Shown here: piece by piece, positions 50,220 to 58,778 of the stretch
Numbering within the stretch: position 1 is the first letter of the stretch
Layout of the letters: the number at the start of each line of letters is the position of its first letter
Source: Candidatus Villigracilis saccharophilus
GTDB lineage: Bacteria > Chloroflexota > Anaerolineae > Anaerolineales > Villigracilaceae
Assembly (NCBI GenBank): GCA_016709305.1
Contig: JADJNA010000022.1
Location: 1-64,000 of the forward strand
Length of the DNA: 64,000 nt
Direction of reading: 5' to 3'
The notes under the pieces: model-generated
The model's input: only the letters and a program-made list of their open reading frames with translations
The model's database searches: none
What the model was told of the DNA's origin: nothing
Program-made: the position numbers and the translations under genes

Positions 50220-51173
50220 TCAGGGGAAGTAAAAATCCACAGCCAGCGGGGAGTGATCCGAAGCCGTCCTTAAAGTATTCTTTGTGACGAGGGGTTCCTT
50301 ATTCGGACTGGGAAGTTTATAAACTTGAAACGCAAGCATTGGCTGTGTTGTCCAGATATGGTCAACCCTGCTGACGTCGGTGAAAAATGACCAGCCAGCT
50401 GCTTCGAGCAAAGGCGGGCACGCCACTTGGTTTAAGGGATAACCCAACTCAATGCCGGGAGGAGGCATGGTCATGTCGCCCAATAAAATGGCCGCACTTT
50501 CCGCAAAAGGCTGAATAACCTTGACCAGGTTTTCAACATTTTGACAGCCAACCTCATCAAAGTTAGGATTGATCTGTGTGGCAAATACCTGGACAGAGCC
50601 TCCATCTGGAGTAGCAACTTCTGCGCGGATAAGACAATTCTGCACGTCCGCATAAGTTTCTGAGTCCTTTATTTCAAGTTTTGAAAAAAGTATCACATCA
50701 TACGTATTGCCGTTCTTATCCAGCGTTGGGGAAGCAGATTGGCATGAAATATACTCCATGCCAAGATCATTGGCAGCTTGATTGGCAATTGCGAAATCAT
50801 TCAACTGCCAGCCGTTCGCTTCCTGGATCGCAAGAACATCCGGGTTATAGGCTTGTAGAATGGATGTGATCAAGGGCAGCTTTTCCAATCCACCGCCTTC
50901 GATGTTGTAGGTCATAAAGCGAACCGCGCCTTCATGGATTTGAAGAGCAGATGCGGTTGCAGTAAGAAAATCTGCGGCGGGGATGGTCGCGGTCACGTAA
51001 GGCGTCGTGGTTGGGATAAATCTTGTGGGGGTATCCTCGATGATCCTTGCTCCTTCGGGGATCTTGTTGGAGGTCCCGCAGGCTTGCATGATGATCAATG
51101 TCAGTGGGATGAACAACCCTAATACGATCCGTTTTCTGATCTGCCCCTTTGTTTTTATTTTATTTGAACTCAT
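50220..51173 (-). CDS. Endonuclease/exonuclease/phosphatase-family lipoprotein
   Basis: A 317-residue protein. The signal peptide ends in LIIMQAC with a lipobox-like Cys near residue 32, so it is probably attached outside. The EEP fold shows RFMTYNIEGGGLEKLP, NPDVLAIQEANGW, LFSKLEIKDS, VFATQINPNFDE, AILLGDMTMPP and at the end TASDHSPLAVDF, i.e. the Asn, Glu, Asp and His active-site residues are all there. It would cut nucleic acids or phosphoester bonds outside the cell with a metal ion. It is transcribed alone. Confidence 0.88.
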   Translation of the reverse strand: MSSNKIKTKGQIRKRIVLGLFIPLTLIIMQACGTSNKIPEGARIIEDTPTRFIPTTTPYVTATIPAADFLTATASALQIHEGAVRFMTYNIEGGGLEKLPLITSILQAYNPDVLAIQEANGWQLNDFAIANQAANDLGMEYISCQSASPTLDKNGNTYDVILFSKLEIKDSETYADVQNCLIRAEVATPDGGSVQVFATQINPNFDEVGCQNVENLVKVIQPFAESAAILLGDMTMPPPGIELGYPLNQVACPPLLEAAGWSFFTDVSRVDHIWTTQPMLAFQVYKLPSPNKEPLVTKNTLRTASDHSPLAVDFYFP

Positions 51174-51468
51174 ACTTTTTTTCTCCTCATTTCCTCTGTA
51201 TGCAATTTACGCAGCGGTCTGCGCCCTTTGGGATGGCCTATTATAAAAGAATACTGTTGTTTGCAAAGTTTTTTGGAATCATATTTCTTCCAGCCAGATC
51301 TTTATAAAAAGCGGCTGGATTTAGGAAATACAGATACTCACTTGCTGTTTACCTCATAAGATCATGCATAATATCATATGGATCTATTTGAGGGGGCATA
51401 TCGCCTTCATCGGCTTGATCCATCTTTAGCGGCTTGTCTTGATTGATCAGTTTGATGAAATAAAGGGA
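51174..51468. other. Intergenic stretch without a gene
   Basis: About 295 bp with no credible frame. An imperfect hairpin CCAGCC ... GGCTGG lies at about 51293-51322 with a T-poor end. The tRNA-Val promoter begins at its right edge. I see no other feature. Confidence 0.4.
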
Positions 51469-51497
51469 TTGTCAATTTTTGCCACACTCGGTATAAT
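51469..51497 (+). promoter_or_regulatory. Strong promoter of the tRNA-Val / T-box / thrS unit
   Basis: TTGTCA (51469-51474) and TATAAT (51492-51497) are exactly 17 bp apart, close to the consensus. The RNA start would be near 51504, five nt before the tRNA. No second promoter is visible before thrS. Confidence 0.88.
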
Positions 51498-51508
51498 GAC
51501 TACTCTTT

Positions 51509-51582
51509 GGACGGGTAGCTCAGTTGGTTAGAGCACTGCGTTGACATCGCAGAGGTCGTAGGTTCGAGCCCTATTCCGTCCA
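51509..51582 (+). tRNA. tRNA-Val (GAC anticodon)
   Basis: Cloverleaf of 74 nt. The acceptor GGACGGG pairs with TCCGTCC, the D-stem is GCTC/GAGC, the anticodon stem TGCG/CGCA with loop TTGACAT gives anticodon GAC, and the T-arm is GTAGG TTCGAGC CCTAT. The discriminator is A and CCA is not encoded. It reads GUC and GUU codons. Confidence 0.93.
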
Positions 51583-51599
51583 CTTGAAAACCATCTAAT

Positions 51600-51840
51600 A
51601 AAACGCTTGGACCAAGACGAGTAGGTGTAGTTGTTCTGACAGAGAGAAGGTGCGATTGTTGAGAGCGTCTTCCAGAAACGATCACTGAAAACCACTTGAG
51701 AGCGTGAGGCAGAAAGCTTATAGCGATTATGCGGAACGGTTGGCTCCGTTATCAGCCTAAGAGATGAGTTGCAAGACTCAAATCGGGTGGAACCGCGTGA
51801 ATGAAATTCTCGCCCCGTTATTGGGTGAGAATTTTTTGTT
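51600..51840 (+). promoter_or_regulatory. T-box riboswitch, threonine specific, upstream of thrS
   Basis: A T-box leader. The T-box sequence GGTGGAACCGCG is at 51787-51798, followed by a terminator hairpin (AAATTCTCGCCC with GGGTGAGAATTTTTT, 51804-51837). The 5' part makes Stem I (ACGCT/AGCGT base, AGTA S-turn motif at 51620, AGAGAG near 51642). The specifier codon is read as ACC (51691-51693), a Thr codon, next to CTTG on the 3' side. Uncharged tRNA-Thr is expected to bind and let the transcript pass into thrS. The antiterminator uses the T-box and the terminator's left arm. Confidence 0.9.
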
Positions 51841-51917
51841 TAAGTTGGTGGAGTCGAAAATTGATAGATTTTCGATGTCAACGTCGGAATGCGTTGGAGT
51901 CTAAAAAGGAGTAGAAA

Positions 51918-53726
51918 ATGGCACTACAAACAGAACGTTATGAAGATACACAATTGTATAAGATCCGCCACTCTGCGGCGCATGTAATGGCGCAAGCTGT
52001 TCTGGAGATCTTCCCGGATGGCAAAGTGACCATCGGTCCGCCTGTGGAAAATGGCTTTTATTATGACTTTGATCTGCCGCGCAATCTCACTCCTGAAGAT
52101 CTCGAGCAGATCGAAAAACGCATGCGGCAGATCGTGCAGGTCAAGCATGAATTCAAGAAGACCGTCATCTCTGCCGAGGAGGCAAAAAAGATTTTTGCAG
52201 ATCAGCCCTACAAATTGGAATTGATCGAAGGCCTTGAAAAAGGCGGCAAGGATGAATACGGCAATCCGCTGGATGGGCCGCCTGATATTTCCATCTATCA
52301 GCAGGATACCTTCACAGACCTTTGCCGCGGTCCCCATGTGCAAAGCACAAAAGAGATTCGTCAGGATGCATTCAAGCTGATGTCCATTGCGGGCGCGTAT
52401 TGGCGCGGCGATGAAAACAACAAGATGCTTCAACGCATTTACGGCACAGCCTGGGAAACCAAGGACCAGTTGAAGGATTATCTAAATCAATTGGAAGAAG
52501 CCAAGAAACGCGATCATCGCAAACTGGGCAAGGAATTGGAAATATTCATCTTCGATGAAGAGGTCGGACCCGGTTTGCCGCTCTGGCTGCCTAACGGAGG
52601 CGTGATGATCGAGGAACTCGAAAAACTCGCCAAGGATATGGAAGACAAGGCTGGCTATTTGCGCGTCAAAACGCCGATTCTCACAAAGGAAGATCTCTTT
52701 GTACGTTCAGGTCACCTGCCTTATTATGCCGAGAGCATGTATCCGCCGATGGAAATCGAAGGCGTAAAGTATTACGTCAAGCCAATGAACTGTCCAATGC
52801 ACCACAAAATTTTTGGTTCGAAGGGACGTTCTTACCGCGACCTGCCTGTGCGCCTCGCTGAATATGGTACGTGCTATCGTTATGAAAAATCAGGTGAGTT
52901 ATTTGGTTTAATGCGCGTGCGCTCGATGCAGATGAACGATGCTCACATCTACTGCTCGGAGGAACAATTCGAACAGGAGTTCATGGGTGTGGTAGCGCTA
53001 TATCGTAAGTATTTTGAACTGTTCGGGATCGAGAAGTATGTGATGCGCTTGTCTCTGCACAGCAAGGCGGGACTGGGCAAAAAATATGTGGACAACGAGC
53101 GCCTATGGCTCAAGACGGAAGAGATGGTGCGCCGCGCGATGGATAATGGCGGCGTGCCGTACGTGGAACGCGAAGACGAAGCTGCATTCTACGGTCCAAA
53201 AATTGATGTACAAGTTTGGTCAGCCATTGGGCGCGAATTTTCGCTGATGACGAATCAAGTGGACTTTGCAGTACCAGAACGCTTTGATTTGAAATTCACG
53301 AACAAGGAAGGCGCGGATGAAATTCCACTGTGCATTCATCGTGCGCCGCTCTCCACACATGAACGAATGGTTGGTTTCCTGCTTGAGCATTATGCAGGCA
53401 ACTTCCCCGTCTGGCTTTCGCCTGAACAGGTGCGAGTCATCTCGATCACGGATGCGCAGAATGAATATGCGGAAAGCATCGCGAAGCAATTACGCGAAAG
53501 CGGAATCCGTGCCCACGCAGACCTATCTTCACAGCGCATGAATGCCAAGATCCGTCAGGCACAGTTGATGAAGGTGCCGTATATGATCGTGGTCGGTGAT
53601 AACGAAATGCAGGCTGGACAAGTCTCACTCCGTGTGCGTGACGGAAGTCAGCAGAACAATATTTCATTGGCTGAGTTTACAGAGCGTGCGAAAGATAAGA
53701 TCACGAGACGCGCAAGCGAGTTGTAA
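51918..53726 (+). CDS. thrS: Threonyl-tRNA synthetase without the TGS domain
   Basis: A 602-residue class II synthetase. It starts directly with the editing domain (IRHSAAHVMAQAVLEIF and later DLCRGPHV), so the N-terminal TGS domain of about 60 residues is missing compared with E. coli ThrS. Catalytic motifs are seen: MYPPMEIEGVKYYVKPMNCPMH, RLAEYGTCYRYEKSGE (motif 2), and RAPLSTHERMVGFLLEHYAGNFPVWLSP (motif 3). The anticodon-binding domain is at the end (VRVISITDAQNEYAES). Its T-box leader controls expression. AAGGAG precedes the ATG. It attaches threonine to tRNA-Thr. Confidence 0.96.
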   Translation: MALQTERYEDTQLYKIRHSAAHVMAQAVLEIFPDGKVTIGPPVENGFYYDFDLPRNLTPEDLEQIEKRMRQIVQVKHEFKKTVISAEEAKKIFADQPYKLELIEGLEKGGKDEYGNPLDGPPDISIYQQDTFTDLCRGPHVQSTKEIRQDAFKLMSIAGAYWRGDENNKMLQRIYGTAWETKDQLKDYLNQLEEAKKRDHRKLGKELEIFIFDEEVGPGLPLWLPNGGVMIEELEKLAKDMEDKAGYLRVKTPILTKEDLFVRSGHLPYYAESMYPPMEIEGVKYYVKPMNCPMHHKIFGSKGRSYRDLPVRLAEYGTCYRYEKSGELFGLMRVRSMQMNDAHIYCSEEQFEQEFMGVVALYRKYFELFGIEKYVMRLSLHSKAGLGKKYVDNERLWLKTEEMVRRAMDNGGVPYVEREDEAAFYGPKIDVQVWSAIGREFSLMTNQVDFAVPERFDLKFTNKEGADEIPLCIHRAPLSTHERMVGFLLEHYAGNFPVWLSPEQVRVISITDAQNEYAESIAKQLRESGIRAHADLSSQRMNAKIRQAQLMKVPYMIVVGDNEMQAGQVSLRVRDGSQQNNISLAEFTERAKDKITRRASEL

Positions 53727-53765
53727 AGTCTGACCATGGGCGGTGGACGATAGACCGTAAAAGGA

Positions 53766-53800
53766 CAGGTGGAGGATTTTCCTCCGCCTGTTTTATTTTT
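53766..53800 (+). terminator. thrS terminator
   Basis: ACAGGTGGAGGA (53766-53777) and TCCTCCGCCTGT (53781-53792) pair with one G-U, followed by TTTATTTTTT. A strong terminator. Confidence 0.92.
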
Positions 53801-53806
53801 TTCTCT

Positions 53807-56050
53807 TTACTGAATCCACCCGTAGATCGATTCCACAGTTAGCGGAATTGGGTGGATGCGGCAGTCGTTCACATTAACCAGCATTAGTTCAGTGGGACGG
53901 TCAGGGAGGTCGGTGGAGCGCATGACGATGATCAGCCAGTTGCCGTCCGGCGACCAGAACGGTGCGGAGACGATCCAATTTCCCATTTGCGCGAACAGCC
54001 TGCGGCCCGAGCCGTCAAGATTGGAAATGTAAATGGCATCCGAAAGATTTTCGCGCGCATGATATGCGATGCGGTTGCCATCGGGGGAGATGGCGAAATC
54101 TTCATAGGCGCGGTGATTGGGGATCACAAAAAAATCTGTAACCGCGCCGCTGGCGATTTCCACTTTTCGCAGGGAGATGCCGCCCTCTCCGCGTACCCCA
54201 TAGATCAAGCCGGTTCCATCGGAAGTCCAATCCACCAATTGCTCATCGCCGTTTTCGTTGATGATGCGTGTTCGGCCGCTGCCATCCGGGTTGATGGTGT
54301 ATAGGTTGAGGTCGCTTCCGCTGCTGAAAGCGATCTTCGTCCCATCCGGTGACCAGACCGGGACATTGTCATCGGTGGTGGTATTGGGAATGTGAATTTG
54401 TCCACCGCTCGCCGAGTCGAAGAGATTCAATCCTTCACCCCACGCAAAGGCGACATATCTTCCATCCGGTGAAAGCGAGGGGTAAATTCCCTGCGTGATG
54501 AATAGTTTATCTTTGCCATCGAGGCTGGTCATGAAACTGCCGTAATTATCGTAATTGAGATAATCAGCGCTTAGCGGGCCGTAGACGAGCAGTTTTTTTG
54601 CAAGCCCGGCGGGAGCAGGCTGATAGTTGTTCAATGCCGCTTGCCACGAATCCCGCGTCAGGCAGGTTTGATCAGACGCCATTAGTGTGGGAGTTTCCTC
54701 AATGGGCAGATTCTCCACGCCCCATTGAATCTGCCAGTCCCCGGAAATCGCCACCACCGGGTTCGAAACCTGCACAATCAATTTACCCGAAGGGACTTCG
54801 CCCTCGAACCTGACGACCGAAATAAAATGTCCGGGATCGCCCAGGCCAGACCCGACGGGTAAGGAATTTCCTATGGTAAGGCTGACGCCGTGGAACATAG
54901 CGGTACTCTCGAAATCAAAACTGTATCCATCGGCGGTGCGGATTGCCTTGAGGGCGCGTACCGGGAACCCAGCCAACTCGATGTCTTGATTCAGATCCCA
55001 GACCTGCCCTTCCTGCGGATTCGCTCCCGCGTCGAACTCGAAGCTGGCGCTTGATTCTGAATATTGTACAGCCACTGCGCGGACGGTCATGGTCAACGGG
55101 TAGACGTGTTGTTTATTGATGATTTCAAAGGCCCACGGGAAGGAACCCGCTGGTGGTCTCTCGACCGGAGATTCGAGTTGACTGGTGGCGAAGTCGTACA
55201 AAACTTCCTGACCGTTGGCATCGGTGAAAACTGGATAGGTCGAGAAATCCATGGCAGATGCACCCTGCGGCAGGCCGTTGGAATTGAACGAGCCAATGAG
55301 GATGAAGCCGCGGTCTGTCTCAACAATCTTTTCGATCATTAGCGGACTCTCACCCATAGCTGGTTCTTGCGAAGGCGTGATCTCAATAACCGGGACGATG
55401 GCCATCTCTGGTGGTGCGGGGATGAAGCGCATCGGCACTTCCCATTGCTCGGGAAGTGTGCCCGGCAGAGAGCCCTCGATGCACGGAATGATGAGCACGG
55501 CGTCTTTCACCTGCGCATCGAGCGGAGCGAACGTGTATGTGGATCTGTAGCCGCTGCCGCTGCCACCTGATTCATATCCAAGATGATTCTGTGTTGTGCC
55601 GTCGGACAGTTTCAATTGAGTGCGATCAGCAAGATTCGAGCCGCAGCCGGGCGCAGCCACATCGCGCGACAGTTTTTCCTGCGGAATATTTTCAACGGTG
55701 TAAATGACAACCGTCTTGCCCGAGGTCAACACCACATCACTGACTGTGATCGTGATTCCATCACGGGTTTGCGAGACCGGTTCAGCCAGCACACGGATCG
55801 GTGTGCTTTGATCTATGATGCCAATACCGGGGATGTATCCGAGCGAACGCCCGATGGCGTAGGCCACGCCGCTCAACGCAAGCAAAATAAGTAAAGCAAT
55901 TAATACCGCCACCAATGGGCGTGCACGAAGAATTGTCATCGGAGATTTCCTTTCGAGTTGTGCCGCAATACGCGGCATAAGATTGGTATTCTCCGGGACG
56001 CCGCGGCGAGCGATATTTTCAAGCGCGTCTTTCATGCGATTGTCATTCAT
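53807..56050 (-). CDS. Membrane anti-sigma-like protein with beta-propeller (PD40) C-terminus
   Basis: A 747-residue protein. The first 57 residues are cytoplasmic (LENIARRGVPENTNLMPRIAAQLERK), without the zinc H-x3-C-x2-C motif of common anti-sigma factors. One span follows (LVAVLIALLILLALSGVAYAIG), then a large outside part: a DUF4179-like region (IRVLAEPVSQTRDGITITVSDVVL) and from about 510 repeated PD40/TolB blades (SLSPDGRYVAFAWG, PVWSPDGTKIAFSSG, ISPDGNRIAYHAR, FWSPDGNWLI). The start overlaps the ECF sigma stop by 4 bp, so the pair is made together. Presumably it holds the sigma factor at the membrane and senses something outside. Confidence 0.82.
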   Translation of the reverse strand: MNDNRMKDALENIARRGVPENTNLMPRIAAQLERKSPMTILRARPLVAVLIALLILLALSGVAYAIGRSLGYIPGIGIIDQSTPIRVLAEPVSQTRDGITITVSDVVLTSGKTVVIYTVENIPQEKLSRDVAAPGCGSNLADRTQLKLSDGTTQNHLGYESGGSGSGYRSTYTFAPLDAQVKDAVLIIPCIEGSLPGTLPEQWEVPMRFIPAPPEMAIVPVIEITPSQEPAMGESPLMIEKIVETDRGFILIGSFNSNGLPQGASAMDFSTYPVFTDANGQEVLYDFATSQLESPVERPPAGSFPWAFEIINKQHVYPLTMTVRAVAVQYSESSASFEFDAGANPQEGQVWDLNQDIELAGFPVRALKAIRTADGYSFDFESTAMFHGVSLTIGNSLPVGSGLGDPGHFISVVRFEGEVPSGKLIVQVSNPVVAISGDWQIQWGVENLPIEETPTLMASDQTCLTRDSWQAALNNYQPAPAGLAKKLLVYGPLSADYLNYDNYGSFMTSLDGKDKLFITQGIYPSLSPDGRYVAFAWGEGLNLFDSASGGQIHIPNTTTDDNVPVWSPDGTKIAFSSGSDLNLYTINPDGSGRTRIINENGDEQLVDWTSDGTGLIYGVRGEGGISLRKVEIASGAVTDFFVIPNHRAYEDFAISPDGNRIAYHARENLSDAIYISNLDGSGRRLFAQMGNWIVSAPFWSPDGNWLIIVMRSTDLPDRPTELMLVNVNDCRIHPIPLTVESIYGWIQ

Positions 56051-56610
56051 CTCTCGCTCCTTCGATGCGCGGCATCGAGCAGTCCGCGCAAGCGTTCACG
56101 CGCCGCGTTCAGCATCCACTTGACCGTGCCGACCGCCGAGCCTGCCTCTTCCGCCATTTCCTTTTCGCTCATTTCAAGAAAATATCGTTGCACGATCACC
56201 GCCCTTTGGCGCGGCGATAATTTCTGCATGGCATCCCAGATCTGATCCTGGACTTCGATGGACTCAACCAGCTCCTCAACCGACGCGACGCTCGCGGCGA
56301 GTTCCGCCAAAAGAGATTCGTCCGCATCCTCCCCAATCTCGACCTGCCGCGTCGACCTTTGCATCATCTTCACAGAAGCATTGACCACGCTGCGCATGAA
56401 CCACGGCTCGAACGGACGTGTTGAATCAAAACTGCGTATGGCGTGAAATACGCGGATGAAAGAATCCTGCACTATGTCCTCAGCCAACCCCACGTCGCGC
56501 GTGATCAGATAGGCCGTGCGCACGGCCTTCACCTGATGGTGCGCGACTAGAAATTCCAATCCGCTGATATCGCCGTTCTTGAGTCGTTGAATCGCCTGCT
56601 GATCATCCAT
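56047..56610 (-). CDS. ECF-type RNA polymerase sigma factor
   Basis: A 187-residue sigma-70 relative. Region 2 (residues 15-85) reads LEFLVAHHQVKAVRTAYLITRDVGLAEDIVQDSFIRVF, with FEPWFMRSVVNASVKM. Region 4 (125-175) reads IWDAMQKLSPRQRAVIVQRYFLEMSEKEMAEEAGSAVGTVKWMLNAARERLRG-type helix-turn-helix. It lacks regions 1 and 3, so it is an ECF. The anti-sigma gene overlaps at its end. No ribosome-binding site or promoter is obvious. Confidence 0.93.
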   Translation of the reverse strand: MDDQQAIQRLKNGDISGLEFLVAHHQVKAVRTAYLITRDVGLAEDIVQDSFIRVFHAIRSFDSTRPFEPWFMRSVVNASVKMMQRSTRQVEIGEDADESLLAELAASVASVEELVESIEVQDQIWDAMQKLSPRQRAVIVQRYFLEMSEKEMAEEAGSAVGTVKWMLNAARERLRGLLDAAHRRSER

Positions 56611-56663
56611 CTTCTATAAGGTATATCCGATGATACCTGAAAAGGTTGGGGTCATTTAAACAA

Positions 56664-56700
56664 AAAAAGTGAAAACTCATTTTCAGTTTCCACTTTTTGC
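56664..56700 (-). terminator. Terminator of surE
   Basis: GTGAAAACT (56670-56678) and AGTTTCCAC (56686-56694) pair with one mismatch and are flanked by A7 and T5 runs. It ends the minus-strand surE transcript just after its stop. Confidence 0.75.
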
Positions 56701-56701
56701 T

Positions 56702-57511
56702 TTATTTCCGCAGATTTTTTTCAAAATCAGATAAATCGACGGGGGCCGTCATATCGAGGTTGAGCGGCGTGACCGCAACCATTTTCTTTTCACGCAAGAT
56801 ATACGCGTCGGTATCTTGCGGTTCCCTCTCAATGCCTTCACTGTGTTTGTATGAAATCGGACCGGGTTCATCCCACGAAGTCCGCACAGCGGGGACGGGA
56901 TCATAGTAACGGCTGCGCGAAAGCCTGCCCACCTGCCACCCGGTGTGCGGCGTGGCGTGACTCGGAACTTCCACTTTTAGCAGATCCACCTCAGGCGGGA
57001 ATTTCTTTTCCAATAATAATTTCGCAAAATAGGCGGTGAAATATCCGGCAGTTAAAAAATCGATATCTTCCGAATGTGACAGGTGATATTGTGTTTCGGT
57101 TTGAAGTGAAACCGCCAGGGCAAGAATTCCCATGGAAGCGGCTTCCATCGCGGCTCCCACTGTCCCTGAGATGGTGATGCCCATGCCGACATTTTCACCG
57201 TAATTGATGCCTGATACGACCAGGTCGGGGCTGTGCGGGATGATCTCCAATACGCCATGCAGGACGGCCTGCGCAGGGGTGCCGCCCACCGCATACACGG
57301 TCCAATCTTGACCGTTGACCTGCACCTGCTCTTTGCGGATGGTCCCATCTGACGTGCTGGGCAGACTGCGCCCCATGCCCGTGGATTGCTCACGCGGCGC
57401 AGCGACCGTGACATAGCCGATCTTTGAGAGTTCACTGGCCGCAGCCCATAAACCGGGCGAGCGGATGCCGTCATCGTTTGTTAATAAGATATGGGGTTTA
57501 TTTTTGTTCAT
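56702..57511 (-). CDS. surE: 5'/3'-nucleotidase SurE
   Basis: A 269-residue SurE. The metal-binding start is HILLTNDDGIRSPGLWA. Next are APREQSTGMGRSLP, YAVGGTPAQAVLHGVLEI, LVVSGINYGENVGMGITISGTVGAAMEAAS, and RYYDPVPAVRTSWDEPG near the end, with TPLNLDMTAPVDLSDFE at the C-terminus. It removes phosphate from nucleotides at survival stages. The ATG at 57511 is preferred, as the family starts here. The upstream gene on this strand is tRNA-Arg at 57561. Confidence 0.95.
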   Translation of the reverse strand: MNKNKPHILLTNDDGIRSPGLWAAASELSKIGYVTVAAPREQSTGMGRSLPSTSDGTIRKEQVQVNGQDWTVYAVGGTPAQAVLHGVLEIIPHSPDLVVSGINYGENVGMGITISGTVGAAMEAASMGILALAVSLQTETQYHLSHSEDIDFLTAGYFTAYFAKLLLEKKFPPEVDLLKVEVPSHATPHTGWQVGRLSRSRYYDPVPAVRTSWDEPGPISYKHSEGIEREPQDTDAYILREKKMVAVTPLNLDMTAPVDLSDFEKNLRK

Positions 57512-57560
57512 AATATTCCTTGGAAACAAAAAGAAGCAGATATGATCCGCTTCTCATTGG

Positions 57561-57637
57561 TGGTGCTCCCGGCAGGACTCGAACCTGCGACCTATTGCTC
57601 CGCAAGCAAGCGCTCTAATCCACTGAGCTACGAGAGC
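57561..57637 (-). tRNA. tRNA-Arg (GCG anticodon)
   Basis: Minus strand, 77 nt with encoded CCA. The acceptor GCTCTCG pairs with CGGGAGC (one G-U), the D-arm is GCTC/GAGC, and the anticodon stem TTGC/GCAA with loop TTGCGGA gives anticodon GCG, which reads CGC and CGU (Arg). The T-arm is GCAGG TTCGAGT CCTGC. Most bacteria use ACG (edited to ICG) for these codons, so a GCG anticodon is uncommon. One pair at the top of the anticodon stem (C-T) does not match. Confidence 0.85.
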
Positions 57638-57849
57638 ATTATTTATTGCGGGTGGTATTTTACTGTACTATTATAGGAGGGTCAAGCGCAAATCCCCGCA
57701 ATTTGAAGTGGCGAATCGGCCAACGAAAGCTTTTGTCAGCCGATTCGTTTTTATGTTGATCTATACATTACAAAAGAGTTCGGAAAAGCATATTCTCCAT
57801 ATAATTCGGGTATAAAATAACTATTAGCTAATTTCAAAGGCGGATCATT

Positions 57850-58629
57850 ATGGATGACTTGCTCCAGCAGGGTATCACAGCATATAAAGCCGGGAAACGG
57901 GAAGAAGCGCGCAGGATCTTTATTGCTGCCGTTAAGAAAACCCCTGACAGTGAACGCGCCTGGGGATGGATGTATCAGACCTCCGGGAATGATAAGGAAC
58001 GCATGTATTGCCTGAAACAAATGCTGCGTATTAATCCGCGGAATGAAAAGACAAGCCAATTGCTCAATCAGCTGATTGAGCAGCCACCTGCGCCTGCAGC
58101 GCCACCCCCCGGACCTGTAATAGAACCGCCTCCACTCCATACGGAGCCCACCCGGGCCGCTACCAGAAAATGCCCGCATTGCGGCGAGGAGATACGGCTT
58201 GAAGCGCCAAGATGTAGTTATTGCGGCAGGGAGGTTAATGTACGAAAAGCGGTCTCGCCCCAAAAAACAAAAACAAAGAAGAAGAACTTGATTCTCCCGG
58301 TAATAAGCATCATTATTGTGGTCGGTGCTTGCGTAGTTATTTACAGCCTGCTTATCAATGTTGGGAAAGATCTTATAGTACAGCCAACCCCGACAAGAAA
58401 TCCGCAAGAGAGTGCATGGTATGCCTGTACATTATTTGTGCAAAAGCAAATGAAGGTGGCTGTCATTGACGCGCAAAGATATAACCCAAACGGAGTCATG
58501 TTTCTGGACAACGGGGACTACAGGGTGGATGTCTCCTACGCAAAACTCAATACCACTTATACATGCATCCTTCTTGACCACGCAGGAGGGAATTGGGAAT
58601 TGAAAAGTCTTGGAGCAACGAAGAAGTAA
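57850..58629 (+). CDS. Membrane protein with N-terminal TPR, zinc ribbon and extracytoplasmic tail
   Basis: A 259-residue protein. Residues 1-75 are helical, TPR-like (QQGITAYKAGKREEARRIFIAAVKKTP). A Pro-rich linker leads to a zinc ribbon with two CxxC pairs (CPHCGEEIRL, CSYCGREVNV) near 110. One membrane span (LILPVISIIIVVGACVVIYSLL) is at about 155. The C-terminus has a small outside domain (SAWYACTLFVQKQMK, YRVDVSYAKLN). So the sensor or scaffold part is cytoplasmic and a small domain is outside. Family unknown. An AAGGCGG-type site precedes the ATG. Confidence 0.75.
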   Translation: MDDLLQQGITAYKAGKREEARRIFIAAVKKTPDSERAWGWMYQTSGNDKERMYCLKQMLRINPRNEKTSQLLNQLIEQPPAPAAPPPGPVIEPPPLHTEPTRAATRKCPHCGEEIRLEAPRCSYCGREVNVRKAVSPQKTKTKKKNLILPVISIIIVVGACVVIYSLLINVGKDLIVQPTPTRNPQESAWYACTLFVQKQMKVAVIDAQRYNPNGVMFLDNGDYRVDVSYAKLNTTYTCILLDHAGGNWELKSLGATKK

Positions 58630-58737
58630 GATAAAAAGATTTTATCGGTAATATGCAAAGAGCCTGTTTTCACATTGAAAAACGCTGAAATTAGGCGGCG
58701 CAAAAAGAAAAATCCGGGTGCTTTGCCATCATGGTCC

Positions 58738-58770
58738 AACCATGTACAGGAATTATTCCCGTACATGGTT
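58738..58770 (-). terminator. Hairpin at the pullulanase 3' end
   Basis: AACCATGTAC (58738-58747) and GTACATGGTT (58761-58770) pair perfectly around a 13-nt loop. The flank is AT-rich. It lies 9 bp after the pullulanase stop on the minus strand. Confidence 0.6.
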
Positions 58771-58778
58771 TATATACC

